A DNA stretch of 64,000 nt from Acridotheres tristis. Its lineage: Eukaryota > Chordata > Aves > Passeriformes > Sturnidae. Positions 39,628 to 51,178 of this stretch are shown here, piece after piece (the first letter of the stretch is position 1; the number at the start of each line of letters is the position of its first letter). The stretch covers positions 103,901,548 through 103,965,547 of the forward strand of contig CM072884.1 of NCBI GenBank assembly GCA_037013685.1. Direction: 5' to 3'. A program made the position numbers and the translations under genes. The notes under the pieces are model-generated. The model was not told where the DNA came from. It saw nothing but the letters and a program-made list of their open reading frames with translations, and made no database searches.

Positions 39628-40849
39628 CAAGTTATTCCTTATCTTGCAGTTCAACTCAAACCTTAGTTCTCAAATTACACCTTTAGTTGTGCTAGAGGAA
39701 TTCAGTTAAAAGTTCAAGCACTGCAGCTGGGAATGCTATTCAGCATGTTATGCAGGTAAACATAACATGACTTACAACTTACGTACCCTATGGAGCACTT
39801 GCTCACCCACTGGACACAATGTTGAACAAGAATTTATATGGCATGGTCTGGGACAAAGTAGAAAAGGCCATTTTTTTCAGGTGCTTAACAGCATTTCTTA
39901 CCCGTTGGTTTTAACACTACTTTGCAGTCCAGGCTAGGCATCTCAGCTCCACTTCTAACACATTTGCCACTTAGGAAACTCTGTTAAGCTCTTCAAACAT
40001 GAAGGAGGTTTTTACTGAGTTCTCTCACACTACAACTGTGCAAGGAAGCTGTGGAGGGAGTTTGGTGCTCAGGAACTCTGCTGAAATACCACTGGGGACA
40101 GGGGTGGGCGAAGTGGCACCACGGCTGTGGGAAATGTCAGTCATGCCATGGGCCAAGTTCTGCTCAAGTTGCTTCTCCAGCCTGTAGAAATATCAGTGAA
40201 GTTGCATGAATGTATAGCAATCTAGAGCCTGTCTTAGCCTGAATTTGCTAAGCTAATGACATTGCTTTGTAATTACACAACAAATCGTTGACTATTTTCT
40301 GCTTCACACTGTTTACAGGTTAAATATGCTGGTCAAGGTATAGTGGAGGAAGTATAGGTGACGCTGTACGCTTACATGCAGAAACATTACTTTTATAAAG
40401 TGCTTAGGAGTCAAAATGCACTCATTGACACACCATCATCACATTTCAGTAACCCGCCCCCAAAACTAACAAATGTAGACAAGATGATAACTTATGTAAT
40501 TTTGGTGAAAATATCTGTGATCTACCAAAATTTAATCAAGAGATGTTATCATCCTGAACTTCTTCAAAGAAATACAGAAAAGCATATTTTCTGTAGTGGT
40601 GGAAGTGCATCTTGAAAGATGGGAGATAAAGCAGCCTAACAATAATATCTGTAGTAGAATGGCCCTAGCTATATATATTACTTTAAAAAAGCACATGGGA
40701 TATCTCAGAAGGCAGAAGCTTAAGATCTCTTTTATTCTCTTACAATTGAGAGATTTTCTCAGTCTTACTGAATTTTTTTAGTCCCTATAGTTACAAGAAA
40801 AAATGAACGTGTTAGGTTATCTGATAAAAATTCTCCTGCATACTCACAA

Positions 40850-41790
40850 AAGGGCCCAGAGAGACAATGGAGCAGAGATATCCCAAATAACACCCTGTGC
40901 AGCCAGTTCCAAGCCCACAGCCATAAACCATAAACCAGTTCCTGCAGCCATAAACCCAGAGGAGCACAGAAGGACGTCAGGCAGGGGGGAAATCCCAATT
41001 CAAGACTCAGAGGGAAGGGAATCCTGTCTGGGCCTTGCTCAGCAGAACCTCAGTCCCAGTGTCCAGGTGTGAAAATTGTCACCATGAGTCACTGGGGGCA
41101 ACTCTCTTTTGGGGGCAAGTCATCTTTTGGACTGAGGATGGTTCCTGTCTGGAGGTGGGACACATCACGGGGTGCAGGGGAAGAATGTTTTAGGATTGCA
41201 TAGAATTTTTATGGGATTCTTAAGGGCGGACTCAAAAATGAGAAAAAGGAAAGGATTTGGGGAGTTTGAGAGCGAAAAAAGGAGCAAAAGGGTCCATGAA
41301 CACATAAACAAGGTCTGGTCAGTGCAATTGTCTGTCCCTGTCTTGCTTGATTATCACAATCTGCCTCTTGTCTTATCAAAATCAAGAGTGCTTTCCACCA
41401 AGGGACTTTTCCCCCTCAGAGTGTGTCCATCTGCCTGCCTGCCTGTGACTCTGTGGTCACAGAGCTGGGGCTGCATCCTCGGGAGCTGACCTGTGCAGGT
41501 GCCCTCACTGGGCAGCTCACTGCTGGCTGGATCCACCTCGTGCTCCTGGACTCCCATGGATGGTCAGCTGCCCTGCAGCCAGACAGGGGAGCAGGACAGG
41601 GCTGGTGGTGCTGCCTGTGCTTTGGGAATGCCCTGGGTGTCTGTCAATGACCTACACTGCCAGACATCTCTGTATGTGCCCTGTGCCTGATGGCAATAAT
41701 TTTTCAGCCTCATTATCAGCTGGTTCAGGGGACACAGAGTGGCAGCAGCCCTGTCTTCCTCAAGCTGCCAGGTCCAGCATGATACACTTT
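40850..41790. repeat. GC-rich block, probable unclassified interspersed repeat
   Basis: About 0.9 kb of GC-rich sequence in AT-rich surroundings, with short imperfect internal duplications (CCATAAACCATAAACCAG near 40925; two copies of a GGGGGCAA...TTTT unit at 41093-41129). Its texture and phrases such as GAACACATAAACAAGGTCTG and GCTGCATCCTCGGGAGCTGA resemble passerine LTR-type repeats I have seen, but I cannot assign a family or find clear termini. Open frames in it show no recognisable domain. Confidence 0.4.
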
Positions 41791-43994
41791 ATCATTATAG
41801 ATTTGGAATTTCCAATTCCAAATACCTCCAACAGAATGACCACCAGTTTTAACAAGTCTGAGCAGGTCTGCTGCTTAGCATCCTGAACTCAGTTCTTTCC
41901 TTTGACAGGTCAGATTTATTTCTTTTGTCAGAAGAAATATCTACCCTGAGAGTTCACTGGTCACCATGATAGCCATGAGATTCTGGCTGGCAGCCACAGT
42001 GTGCAGATTTAAAATTCCCTGTTAAACTATTCAAGTACATGAATACATCTTAATGTACCCTGCCACTTAAGTGTTAGGTCATGGAATGTGACTCAGACAG
42101 CTGAGTTACAAATGGAAAAAGGTTTTTCAAGTTGCAAAGTATAATTTTCAAAACTCCCTGTCTAAGAAGTGATTGTTCTTCTAAATTAATAAGTAGGCTC
42201 ATTAATGAGGACTTGCTTAGTTACACAAAATTTATGTGGATGCAGGTGCCTGTTAACTAATATTTATATGCAAAATATTTTGAGGGAGAAAACTATTAAA
42301 ACTAAGAAAAAAGTAATCAGTAGAGATCAGATTTTAAGGAAAACCGCAAGATGTCACAGAAGAAAATAGATAAAAATACTGACTTTCATGAAGCAGCACT
42401 GTAAGTTACTGTAAGGTGATTTATATTCATTCTGCAGATTACTGAAAAAAACATAGATGTTTAAAAACCTTAATTGGCTATTCCAGTCTCAAGAGAGAGA
42501 AAAAATAAGCCTGTTATTGAAAAGAAAGAAAGGTTTTGATAATGTCAGCATGGATTACAATCATCCTTTCACAGGCTTAAGGTGAATATTGATTAGTTTA
42601 ATTTCTTTGCCTTTTGGACTGTACTTTTTTCACATTTCTCTAAGGAGGTTTCAAAACAATCTTCAGTTGGGGTTTTTTCTTCTCTTTTCTTAGTATGCAT
42701 ATGAACAGCATCTGCTTTCTTCCCCAGCAATAGCAATGATACTTTTCTACTGCCTCAGTTCTAACCAGTTTAATGTGCTGAAAAGCACAGTGTTGCAAAA
42801 TAACAGCAATTCTGCAGAGCAAAATGTTGATGGAAATGGCAGGCTGCTGTTAGAGGCAATGATGGGGTAATGGGAAGCCCAGATTCTCTGTGAAAGGAGT
42901 CGGTGAGGATCTCTGGGAAAATATGGAGCAGCAACATCTGTGTTTCACTAAGCTTTCATGAAAGAAAATGTTCTGGATGTATTTTATTGCAGATTTTTGA
43001 TGAAACTGAGATGACACCATTGAATGCATCCAACATTAGGAATGTTAACATTTCTTTCACCACACTTGGGAGCTGCTTTTGACAGAGTATGGCATAGCAG
43101 ACACAGGGAGACCTGCTGTGTAGCAGATTATGCCAGGCTCCATAGCAGCCATCATATGCTCCTTTAATCTTTCTGCTTTTTTTTTAAATTTTATTTCATT
43201 TTATTTCATTTTTCCTCTTCTCCAGCAAAATTCCTGATGTAGAAAAGCCTGTGTTGTTTGTGAAGTAAAAGGTCTGCAGAAATGATAGTGTTTCACTTTT
43301 GATATAAAGCATTCTTCTTGTTGTAAACAAGATTAGCTGTTTTCCTTTCATATTGTCTGCATACTAATTCCAGAGGAACTGCTATGCTAGACATGCACTT
43401 GGTTCCTTTTCCTTTCTTTGTTTAAGACAGTTTAAATAAGAACATTAAAATCCACCATAAAGTAAAACCTATTTTTCTCAAGAAAACAAAATAATGGTAA
43501 CTGAGACAATGGCATATACTGATGATGCAATGAACTGCATTTCATAGATTCAGGGCAATTAGGCACTGAAAACTACCCATCCACCAAGCTCATCCACCCA
43601 CACTGACAGTTTAAGAACAGTCCCACTAGGGAATTACTAAGTGTTTTGAACAGTCTTATTTTTAAATTTCACAAGTGTCAAGACCACCTTGAAAAAAAGA
43701 AAATACAAGAGATACTTCAAATATAACTTCATATAATATCAAATACTACAACCATGAGGTTACAAAAGTATAGATACAATCTATGCAGAATGTTTAGAAC
43801 TGAAGCTGGAAAATATGTTTTAACTGTGATTATTGATTATCAGAAAGTGCCAGAGTGATATAAAAGCAGTATTTATAAAAATTTCTATAAAGAGTTCATT
43901 GTGCTATTTACAAATTGATGGCAGGATAGTGTAAATGGATCTTAGAGGACTATAATTCATAATTTGTATTTTTTTCTATTCCAATAGAAATCTG
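41791..43994. other. Intergenic, nothing recognised
   Basis: AT-rich sequence with no open frame longer than about 60 codons and no recognisable repeat. Confidence 0.6.
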
Positions 43995-44417
43995 TGAGTT
44001 GCAGTTCAGGAAAGATGTTGACCAAATGGGTGTGTAGAGAAGGCTCTAGGAAACATGGGTGATTGAAAGAATCTTGACAAGAAGCTTTCCACAAAATATA
44101 AGATTAACTGCCTTCAAATATGCAAGGGTCCTCTGCTACAAAATTCGTCCAAGCGGCTGGTGAATAAATTAAGAAAAAGGGAGATTATGCTACAATATAG
44201 AAGGGCCAGCTCAGATGCCTGGAAAACTTCAGAATTTTAAGGGTAGTGACACAAAAATAGACTGAATGGAGGTGTCACAGATTCCCCATCACTAAAATGT
44301 TTAAAGGAAAATTAGACAAGCTCTTGCTATGTATAACATGGTGTACAATTCATCCTGTCAGAAAAAGAGGATGGATTAAATGATCCCATGAAATCCCTTC
44401 CAGCCATAGGACTATGT
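43995..44417 (+). mobile_element. Old CR1-like LINE fragment (3' end)
   Basis: The order of short blocks fits a diverged CR1 3' region in sense orientation: GATTCCCCATCACTAAAATG, then TTTAAAGGAAAATTAGACAA, GGATGGATTAAATGATCCCA, and CCCTTCCAGCCATAGGACTA at the terminus. The left boundary is uncertain. Confidence 0.65.
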
Positions 44418-47400
44418 AGAAGAACAGAATATACACCCACTGTAATTTATAGCCTGTTTCAGCTTTACTGCTTCTCTTCATATTTTTTTCTTGTCACCTT
44501 TACTGTTCTGTAATAAAATAACTGATGGGAAAAGGGGCTCTTTGCTGAATTACTTCTATGGTTTGTATTAAGGAAACATTGAGACCATAGCAACTCCAAG
44601 AATACTGGACTCTTCAGGAGCCAGGCAATACTAAATAAGCAGTGCCTCCTTCCTGCTGTCAGTAATTGCTTTACACTTATAAGGGCTCTATGTTTGTCCC
44701 ATAAACAAGGTAGAAAATTCTTTCAAATATTTGTCCCAAGATAGTGACAAGGAGGGAAAGATATGGATAACAGAAACGTGAATTGCTCAGTACTGAGAAA
44801 AGGAGTGGTCTGCAACTTCCCCAATTTATCTGGAGTAAGTAAGGCAAGCTGCCATGTGTGTGGCTGTCCAGAACAACAACCTAACTGGAAGGATCAACAA
44901 CTTCCTTTCAGCCCACATATCTGATGTACCTCCTATAAAAACCTAAGCAGTGTGAGAGAGGGAGAGAAGAAGAGAACTGAGAGAGGAAATTGCAAGACAT
45001 TGCACTGTGGTTTCACCCCCGAGCAGAGCTGGGCTGGAGCTTGGGTGTGCCTCTGGCTACAGAAGGACACACTTCTAATTGAGCTGGACTCTAAGCCCTT
45101 TCTGAGCATGATTTCTAGACAAAATAACTTGTTCCAGCTGATGACCATTAAGTGTCTTAGAGTTCAGCTGCATGATGCACCTCCTTAATTTAAAGTGTTA
45201 AGTAGGCTGTGATAATTTGACCATAGCAAATGTCAGTGCAAGTTTTTTGTTCACAACTCAAAATCTCAGAAAGTATAGAAAGGACATGTTGAAAATCAGT
45301 TTAAATGTGGCAACTTCTTGAGTTTTGGGACTTCTTTATCAGAACCCACTCAAGCATCGTTGTTACATCCCTCTATTTCTGCACAGGTTAGCATGTCTGG
45401 AAATCAGCTAGAAAGAAGTTATAAATTACAGGTCATAAATGCTATCTCAGCCATTTCATCTTGTTTGGGAACAGCTCAGATGAGCTCAGATCCCAACCAC
45501 AATAGGATTTTGTTCTCTTTACCTTGTTTGAGAGTCAGTTGATGGAGAAGCAGAATTTCCACCTAATTATTCTAGAATTAGAAATGCAGCACTGCCCCTC
45601 AGCTTTCTGGAAGTTCTTCTTAATGATCTCCTCCAGCTCTGGTTTTTCAGGACACCAAAGTGTACTTGACAAGAAGTAGTATATGAAATGGCTGCTGCCT
45701 GACAAGTTGCAACGTTTTGAAGACAGTCACATCTATTCCTCTATCTCCCTGATCTGTTAAAGACAGCATAGGAAAGAAAAAAATATAAAAATTAAACCCC
45801 CAATAATAACAACAATAAAACCGCCTCGTTCCAGTACTGATTTTTTTGGTCATTTGATCAGTCAACCCTATCTGCTCATTCCAGGTTCAAAGAGGCAAAA
45901 TAAACTGGAATATCTCTTTGAAAAACAGATTCATATTTTTTCAGCTAGCTTCTTACTCAGAGATGGCAGATATTAGTTGTGCACTTAAAACTTGAAACTG
46001 CAGGCCTGCTCTTAGGGTGAATGTAGTTACATGTACAAAAGAAGTTTCTTTTAATATTTTTTCTCTACTTTTGGAGGCTTTACTGATTTTTTTGTTATTT
46101 CTATTAACCCAGTCCCACTAGAAGAATAGGATATGATTTTTCCTGCTGCATTTTGCTATGTATGTGTCTATGGTATGTGCATGTGTGAGAAGGTTCATTA
46201 TGGTCTCAGCTGGGAGAAGACGGTTGATGGTTTGCCAGAAGTGAGGGCAACTCCAAAGTTTCACTTTACCAAACTGTAATGACTGACAGTTCAGTGTATA
46301 ACTTGAATCAAGGCTTATTCTGAAAAGTACAAATCCATGATGCCACCCAACAATAGAGATGCTGGGATCAAAAGGAACCTGGATGTCTTTGTGTCTCTCC
46401 ATCCTCTCCAGATACAGCCCAGATGCCCCTAAACTGGATGTTAAATTTTCAAACAGCTCCGTTTCAGCAAGGTGAAATTCATCCCATGTGACAAAACAGT
46501 GAGTGCTTCTATACAATCAAAGAATTCGTTCTTTTTTTCTGAACCTGAAATCCTTATATAAAATAAGTAAATAACATAACTGCACACAGAAGAAAAAGGG
46601 TCTATGTATCATATATGCTTGCATAACACTTCTGTGGTTATTTACCTACATCTAAGCATGTTGTGAATATGTAAATGAAGCTGGGCCAATTTCATTACTG
46701 ACACAAGCAGTGAAATCACTACCCATTCCTATCAACAATGTGATTTATGTCAACAACATGAATGATTTGTGGCTTTGCATAGAGCTAGTAAGTTATAGAC
46801 CTGTGACCTCACAGAGCTTGTAGATTTATGAATACTTTTGTCAAAGTTCTTCTGACAATCTCTGTTTATCTCAGCTATTGAATTTTACTCATGTACATTT
46901 TCACTTTAAAATACTACATTTCCATAATTTAAAATACTAGCAATCCTAAGAATATATGTGTATTCAAATCTCAAGCTGCATCTCAAAATTCCAAAATTTT
47001 TTATATATTTGCTTACACTGTTCAGGACTTTTTTTCAGTGAATGAAAAACTGATAAACTGCAATGCTCAGAAGATCCACTAGAGGAATAAGTTCTGTCTG
47101 AAAAGAGATGAAAGTGACTGACTACCATAATTTCAAGCCAGTATATGAGGCCAATTCAAAACAAGAAAATTTAAGTTGCAGAATGCCACCTTTGGTAGGA
47201 AAGTTACTACTCATTAGGCATTAACAACATTCACAGTCTACCCACAACAGCAAAATGCTGCAAAGTTTAAAGCAAACTATTAGAAAGGTTACCAAAACAT
47301 AGGTTATATATAAAACTTGGAAAAGTAAGATTATAAATAAATACTTTTCCTTATCTAAAAGAAGCACTCATACAACTGAAAACACAAGTTGGTTTTTAAA

Positions 47401-47826
47401 TTATCCTCTCTCAGATCTCTTCAGAGAAAAGGACATGGCAAGGCTACTCTGGTGCTTTGTGATTAGGAGCCGATGTCTGGACTGCTGGAGCGGCAGTCCT
47501 GAGCAGGAGCAGTGGGAATCTCTGCTGAGGTGGGTGGGAATGGCTCTTTGTACAGCACTGCTTCTGCCTGAGACACTCACTGTCGGGACTGCAGGATTAA
47601 ATGGCTAGGGAGAGCTGCTCTCAGTTAAAATGTCTCTAACACCCTGGAGGGATGAAAAAAAAGGATGCTGCTTAGGAGACTCATGCCTGGAATGACAGGG
47701 TTAGAGAGCAAACAGAGAAAATGCTAAAATATCCTCAGAAGCCATGTCAATATATGACCTGAAAAGTAGTCTTTACTGGTACATTTAGGAACATGAGGAG
47801 AAATTCCGTGCTGCACATGACAGAGC
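44418..47826. other. Intergenic, nothing recognised
   Basis: AT-rich. A 132-codon minus frame at 46118-46516 has no recognisable domain and no similarity I can name. Confidence 0.6.
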
Positions 47827-48550
47827 AGAACTCCCAGCACAGAACAGAGCTCCCAGCACAGAACAGAGCTCCCAGCACAGGACAGAACTCCCAGCATAGG
47901 GCAGAGCTCCCAGCACAGGATAGAGCTCCCAGCACAGGATAGAGCTCCCAGCACAGAACAGAGCTCCCAGCACAGGGCAGAGCTCCCAGCACAGGACAGA
48001 GCTCCCAGCACAGGACAGAACTCCCAGCACAGGACAGAGCTCCCAGCACAGGATAGAGCTCCCAGCACAGAACAGAGCTCCCAGCACAGGACAGAGCTCC
48101 CAGCACAGAACAGAGCTCCCGGCACAGGATAGAGCTCCCAGCACAGGGCAGAGCTCCCAGCATAGGATAGAGCTCCCAGCACAGGGCAGAGCTCCCAGCA
48201 CAGGACAGAGCTCCCAGCACAGAACAGAGCTCCCAGCACAGGACAGAGCTCCCAGCACAGGACAGAGCTCCCAGCACAGGGCAGAGCTCCCAGCACAGGG
48301 CAGAGCTCCCAGCACAGGGCAGAGCTCCCAGCACAGGACAGAGCTCCCAGCACAGGACAGAGCTCCCAGCACAGGGCAGAGCTCCCAGCACAGGATAGAG
48401 CTCCCAGCACAGGATAGAGCTCCCAGCACAGAACAGAGCTCCCAGCACAGGACAGAATTCCCAGCACAGGACAGAGCTCCCAGCACAGGACAGAACTCCC
48501 AGCACAGGACAGAGCTCCCGGCACAGGGCAGAGCTCCCTCCAGCACAGCA
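47827..48550. repeat. 19-bp minisatellite, 37 full units plus a diverged terminal unit
   Basis: The unit is AGAGCTCCCAGCACAGGAC. Counting from 47827, 37 consecutive units fill 47827-48529 exactly (703 bp) with no insertion or deletion; a 38th unit with a 2-bp insertion ends about 48550. Variation is concentrated in the last three bases, which are almost always GAC, AAC, GGC or GAT, with a few changes at the fourth base (agaa/agag) and elsewhere. Because 19 leaves remainder 1 when divided by 3, and the unit has no minus-strand stop in any phase, all three minus frames stay open for 250-306 codons. These frames are a by-product of the repeat, not genes. Confidence 0.97.
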
Positions 48551-50655
48551 CTGCTCAGCAGCAGGCAGGGCTGGAAGCTTTTATCTCTGCAGGAGTCCCA
48601 GGCAGCTGACAAAGCTGACAGAGCTCTCACATACTGCCAGAGACTGTGGGAAGGTCCTGACCTGCCCCCGCTTCTTCCAGTAAAGGCTACAGTATCAAGA
48701 AGCATCCTTTAATGGCCACTTTCCTTTCTTCTCCCTCAGGTGTCCAGTGCTTTGTGCTATCCCTGCTGCCCAGGATATCCAGAAAGATCACCCCTTGTGT
48801 CACAGCAGTGGCCATGGCCATCTGAGGCTACCTGAGCCAGAGTTCACTCACCCAGCACAGGACAGAAAAGGATCCATCTCAGTACTTCTACCCAGCAGAA
48901 CAATGTGCTGTGGAGCACCCAGGGCCAAAGATCCAAGTAGTTTTGATGAATTCTGTGAGCACCGTGTGCTGTCGAAGGCTGAGGAGCTCACTCTTCACCT
49001 GCACAGCTGCCATGTGGCCCCTTCTGCAGCAGCAGCACCTGGGACAACAGGCCACCTGTCCCAGCAGGCCAGTGAGGATGCCCCTGTCCTCTTCAGTCTC
49101 AGATTCTGCGTTTATTCTTCCCTGACTCAACAGATGAATCCTCCCACAGTGACCTTTTTGCTCAGTCTCTGGCTTGCTTTGTGAGTTACAATCTCTCTCC
49201 AGCTCCTACTCAAATAAAAGGATCAACCTAATATAAAAACTAAGCCTGCTCTATTATGGTCTGAACCAATCTGAAGTCTGAAAAAAATCACTTTACTTAC
49301 ATATTTTTTCTTTTGAATTTTTGAGAATTTCCTCTTGGTACACAAGCCTACACAGAGTTACTTGAGCACGAGAACGCTGCTCATTTATGGACCATCATTG
49401 TTCTTTGGGATGGGGGTTGTATTTCTTGCTTGGTTATTTTTCCTCGGTGACAATGTCAAAGTCCATGAGGAGACCCTTAGTGCCACAGCAATAAAAATCT
49501 CAGTGATATTTATGAATGAACTTGTACACCTAGGAATGTCCGGCTACTTCTCAAACAATTTCTCCTTCCCATAAGTTTTATCTGGGTAGGTACAAGGCAA
49601 CAAAAGCGCCCCTGCTCCCTACCTTAGTGCAGGAGCTGTGATTATCCTTTGCGCAAGGTGGCAGCAGAAGAAAGATCTTCAAACTCCTCCCTCTCTCCCC
49701 TGCACACCTCCTACTAAGGAGAGGAACTCCTTCAACTTTATTAATTGTGTTTTAAAAACCACCTGTTGCTAGGTTAATATATGTCTGAACAGTACATGGG
49801 GTTACTGATACCTTTTACTTTGGGAACACTGGCACACTTCACTTTCCATTTCTTTACCACTATTCCCCTGGGGAAAAGCTAGAAAATTGAATGCAAAGAA
49901 AGAAAAACCATGAGACAAATCCCCCTTAAATCACTGATTTTCCCTTTCTGATTTTACTTTTACAGCAGGATATTTTTCCAATGAAAACACAGTGACTTTG
50001 GGAGAAAAGATCAAGTCCAAGAAAAAAAAAATAAAATAATAAAATTTAAAACTAAACCAGACTAAACTAAACTAAACTAAACTAAAATAAAATAAAATAA
50101 AATAAAATTGTTAAGCTCAATGCTTAATTAAGATATCATCATATGAATTGAGAAATAGTGATGGATGTACCAGTGGTACACCATGTTTCAGCATAATAAT
50201 TTTGTTTTTCAATAGGAATAAGTAGTGTGGAGAATCTGACTACTGAAGTCCCAGTTAGCAGTTATCTAGATGAAATAAAAGTGTGGAGTCCACCCTGCTA
50301 GTTCTCCTGACCCTAATCAGCATTTGCTGTTTGCATATTTTTGGAGGCAGTTTTCACTTGCTTGTTGTTTTGGGGAACAGATTTATTTCATTTTCCTGGA
50401 GCCCAAAATGTGTTGAATTGAATGTTTTACTGCAAATATTAGAGTGGATGAAGCTACTTTAAGATTCATTAAGCCTCAAAATACTCCTAACACATCTTCC
50501 CCATATGGAAGAAAACCTTGGGCAAATATTTAATAACCATCATAGATTTGACTCTGTTAAAGTCAATAGAAGTATTAAGAATAGTAGTGACACCGTGCTT
50601 ATTTTGAAAAAGCAGGGATTACTCACCTTGAAAGCACAATACAGTAAATATGTTC
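48551..50655. other. Downstream flank of NR0B1, nothing recognised except a microsatellite
   Basis: Holds one orphan partial copy of the minisatellite unit (48851-48866), an open frame with one hydrophobic segment (49335-49574), and the pentanucleotide array at 50052. Confidence 0.55.
50052..50107. repeat. Pentanucleotide microsatellite, ACTAA changing to AATAA
   Basis: About five ACTAA units lead directly into about five AAATA/AATAA units, so the array changes unit by one base half-way. It lies about 0.55 kb beyond the distal NR0B1 poly(A) candidate. Confidence 0.9.
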
Positions 50656-50661
50656 TTTATT
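50656..50661 (-). terminator. NR0B1: Candidate poly(A) signal for NR0B1 (distal)
   Basis: AATAAA on the minus strand, 273 nt beyond the stop codon. Nearer AATAAA hexamers lie at 50848-50853 and 50800-50805. The sequence alone cannot say which one is used. Confidence 0.4.
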
Positions 50662-50847
50662 CAGAGGCATGGTAAAAGAATAGCCAGTCGACTTTGGATA
50701 TGAACATTTTCTACAACCTTAAAGCTTGTTTTGATGACCATAACCTTATTCCAAAACCACCGAGTTTAATAAAAATTACTTTCAGAACTTGAAGAATATT
50801 TTATTATGGAATACAAAAATACTATCTATGTAAAAACAATAAGTTAG

Positions 50848-50853
50848 TTTATT
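50848..50853 (-). terminator. NR0B1: Candidate poly(A) signal for NR0B1 (proximal)
   Basis: AATAAA on the minus strand, 81 nt beyond the stop codon. A second hexamer at 50800-50805 follows. Either would give a very short 3' UTR. Confidence 0.4.
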
Positions 50854-50933
50854 TACAATACTTTACACTATCCTGCTCTGGGAATTCCTTTGCACTGGAC
50901 TTTTCATTATTTTACACATCTTTATAATTTTAC

Positions 50934-51178
50934 TTATAATTTTGCACAAAGCATTTCCAAAAGCATGTCATCCATGTTCACTGCTCCAATGATGGGCCTG
51001 AAGAATAATTCAGCAACCACATTAGCATTAATAGATCTTAACAAGGAGAGAACAACATTCAGCTTGGCAAATCTGGCTTCATCACCTCTGTGAATGAGTC
51101 TGACATGTTCATTTAGAGCTTGTTGTGCTTCCCTCTGCAGTCCTTCAATGTACTGTGTACACTGCAGTCCAGGCAGAT
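50934..51178 (-). other. NR0B1: NR0B1 coding exon 2
   Basis: 245 bp: the last two bases of the split Asp codon, 80 sense codons and a TAA stop at 50936-50934. It encodes [14 protein letters not shown] through to the AF-2-like helix [10 protein letters not shown]. The acceptor is a pyrimidine-rich tract ending in AG at 51180-51179. Codon third positions are A/T-rich. No upstream ATG is needed, so this exon is not visible as an ATG-initiated ORF on its own. Confidence 0.95.

Larger units (their letters stand above)
35243..40849. other. Intergenic; possible conserved non-coding sequence at 38420-38960
   Basis: AT-rich, with an AT microsatellite (36040), a T tract (36807) and a three-copy 9-mer (39601). 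The longest open frame (36696-37106, 136 codons, minus) runs through the T tract and shows no domain. Confidence 0.55.

Noticed and set aside
47724..48705. Three overlapping minus-strand open frames of 252-306 codons with Cys/Leu-rich repeats
   Set aside because: They are the three readings of a stop-free 19-bp minisatellite; the same peptide pattern appears in each frame.
1..50000. Possible exons of IL1RAPL1 or MAGE-type neighbours expected near NR0B1
   Set aside because: No frame matched a recognisable TIR, Ig or MAGE domain; if neighbours exist they lie outside the window or are too short to see.
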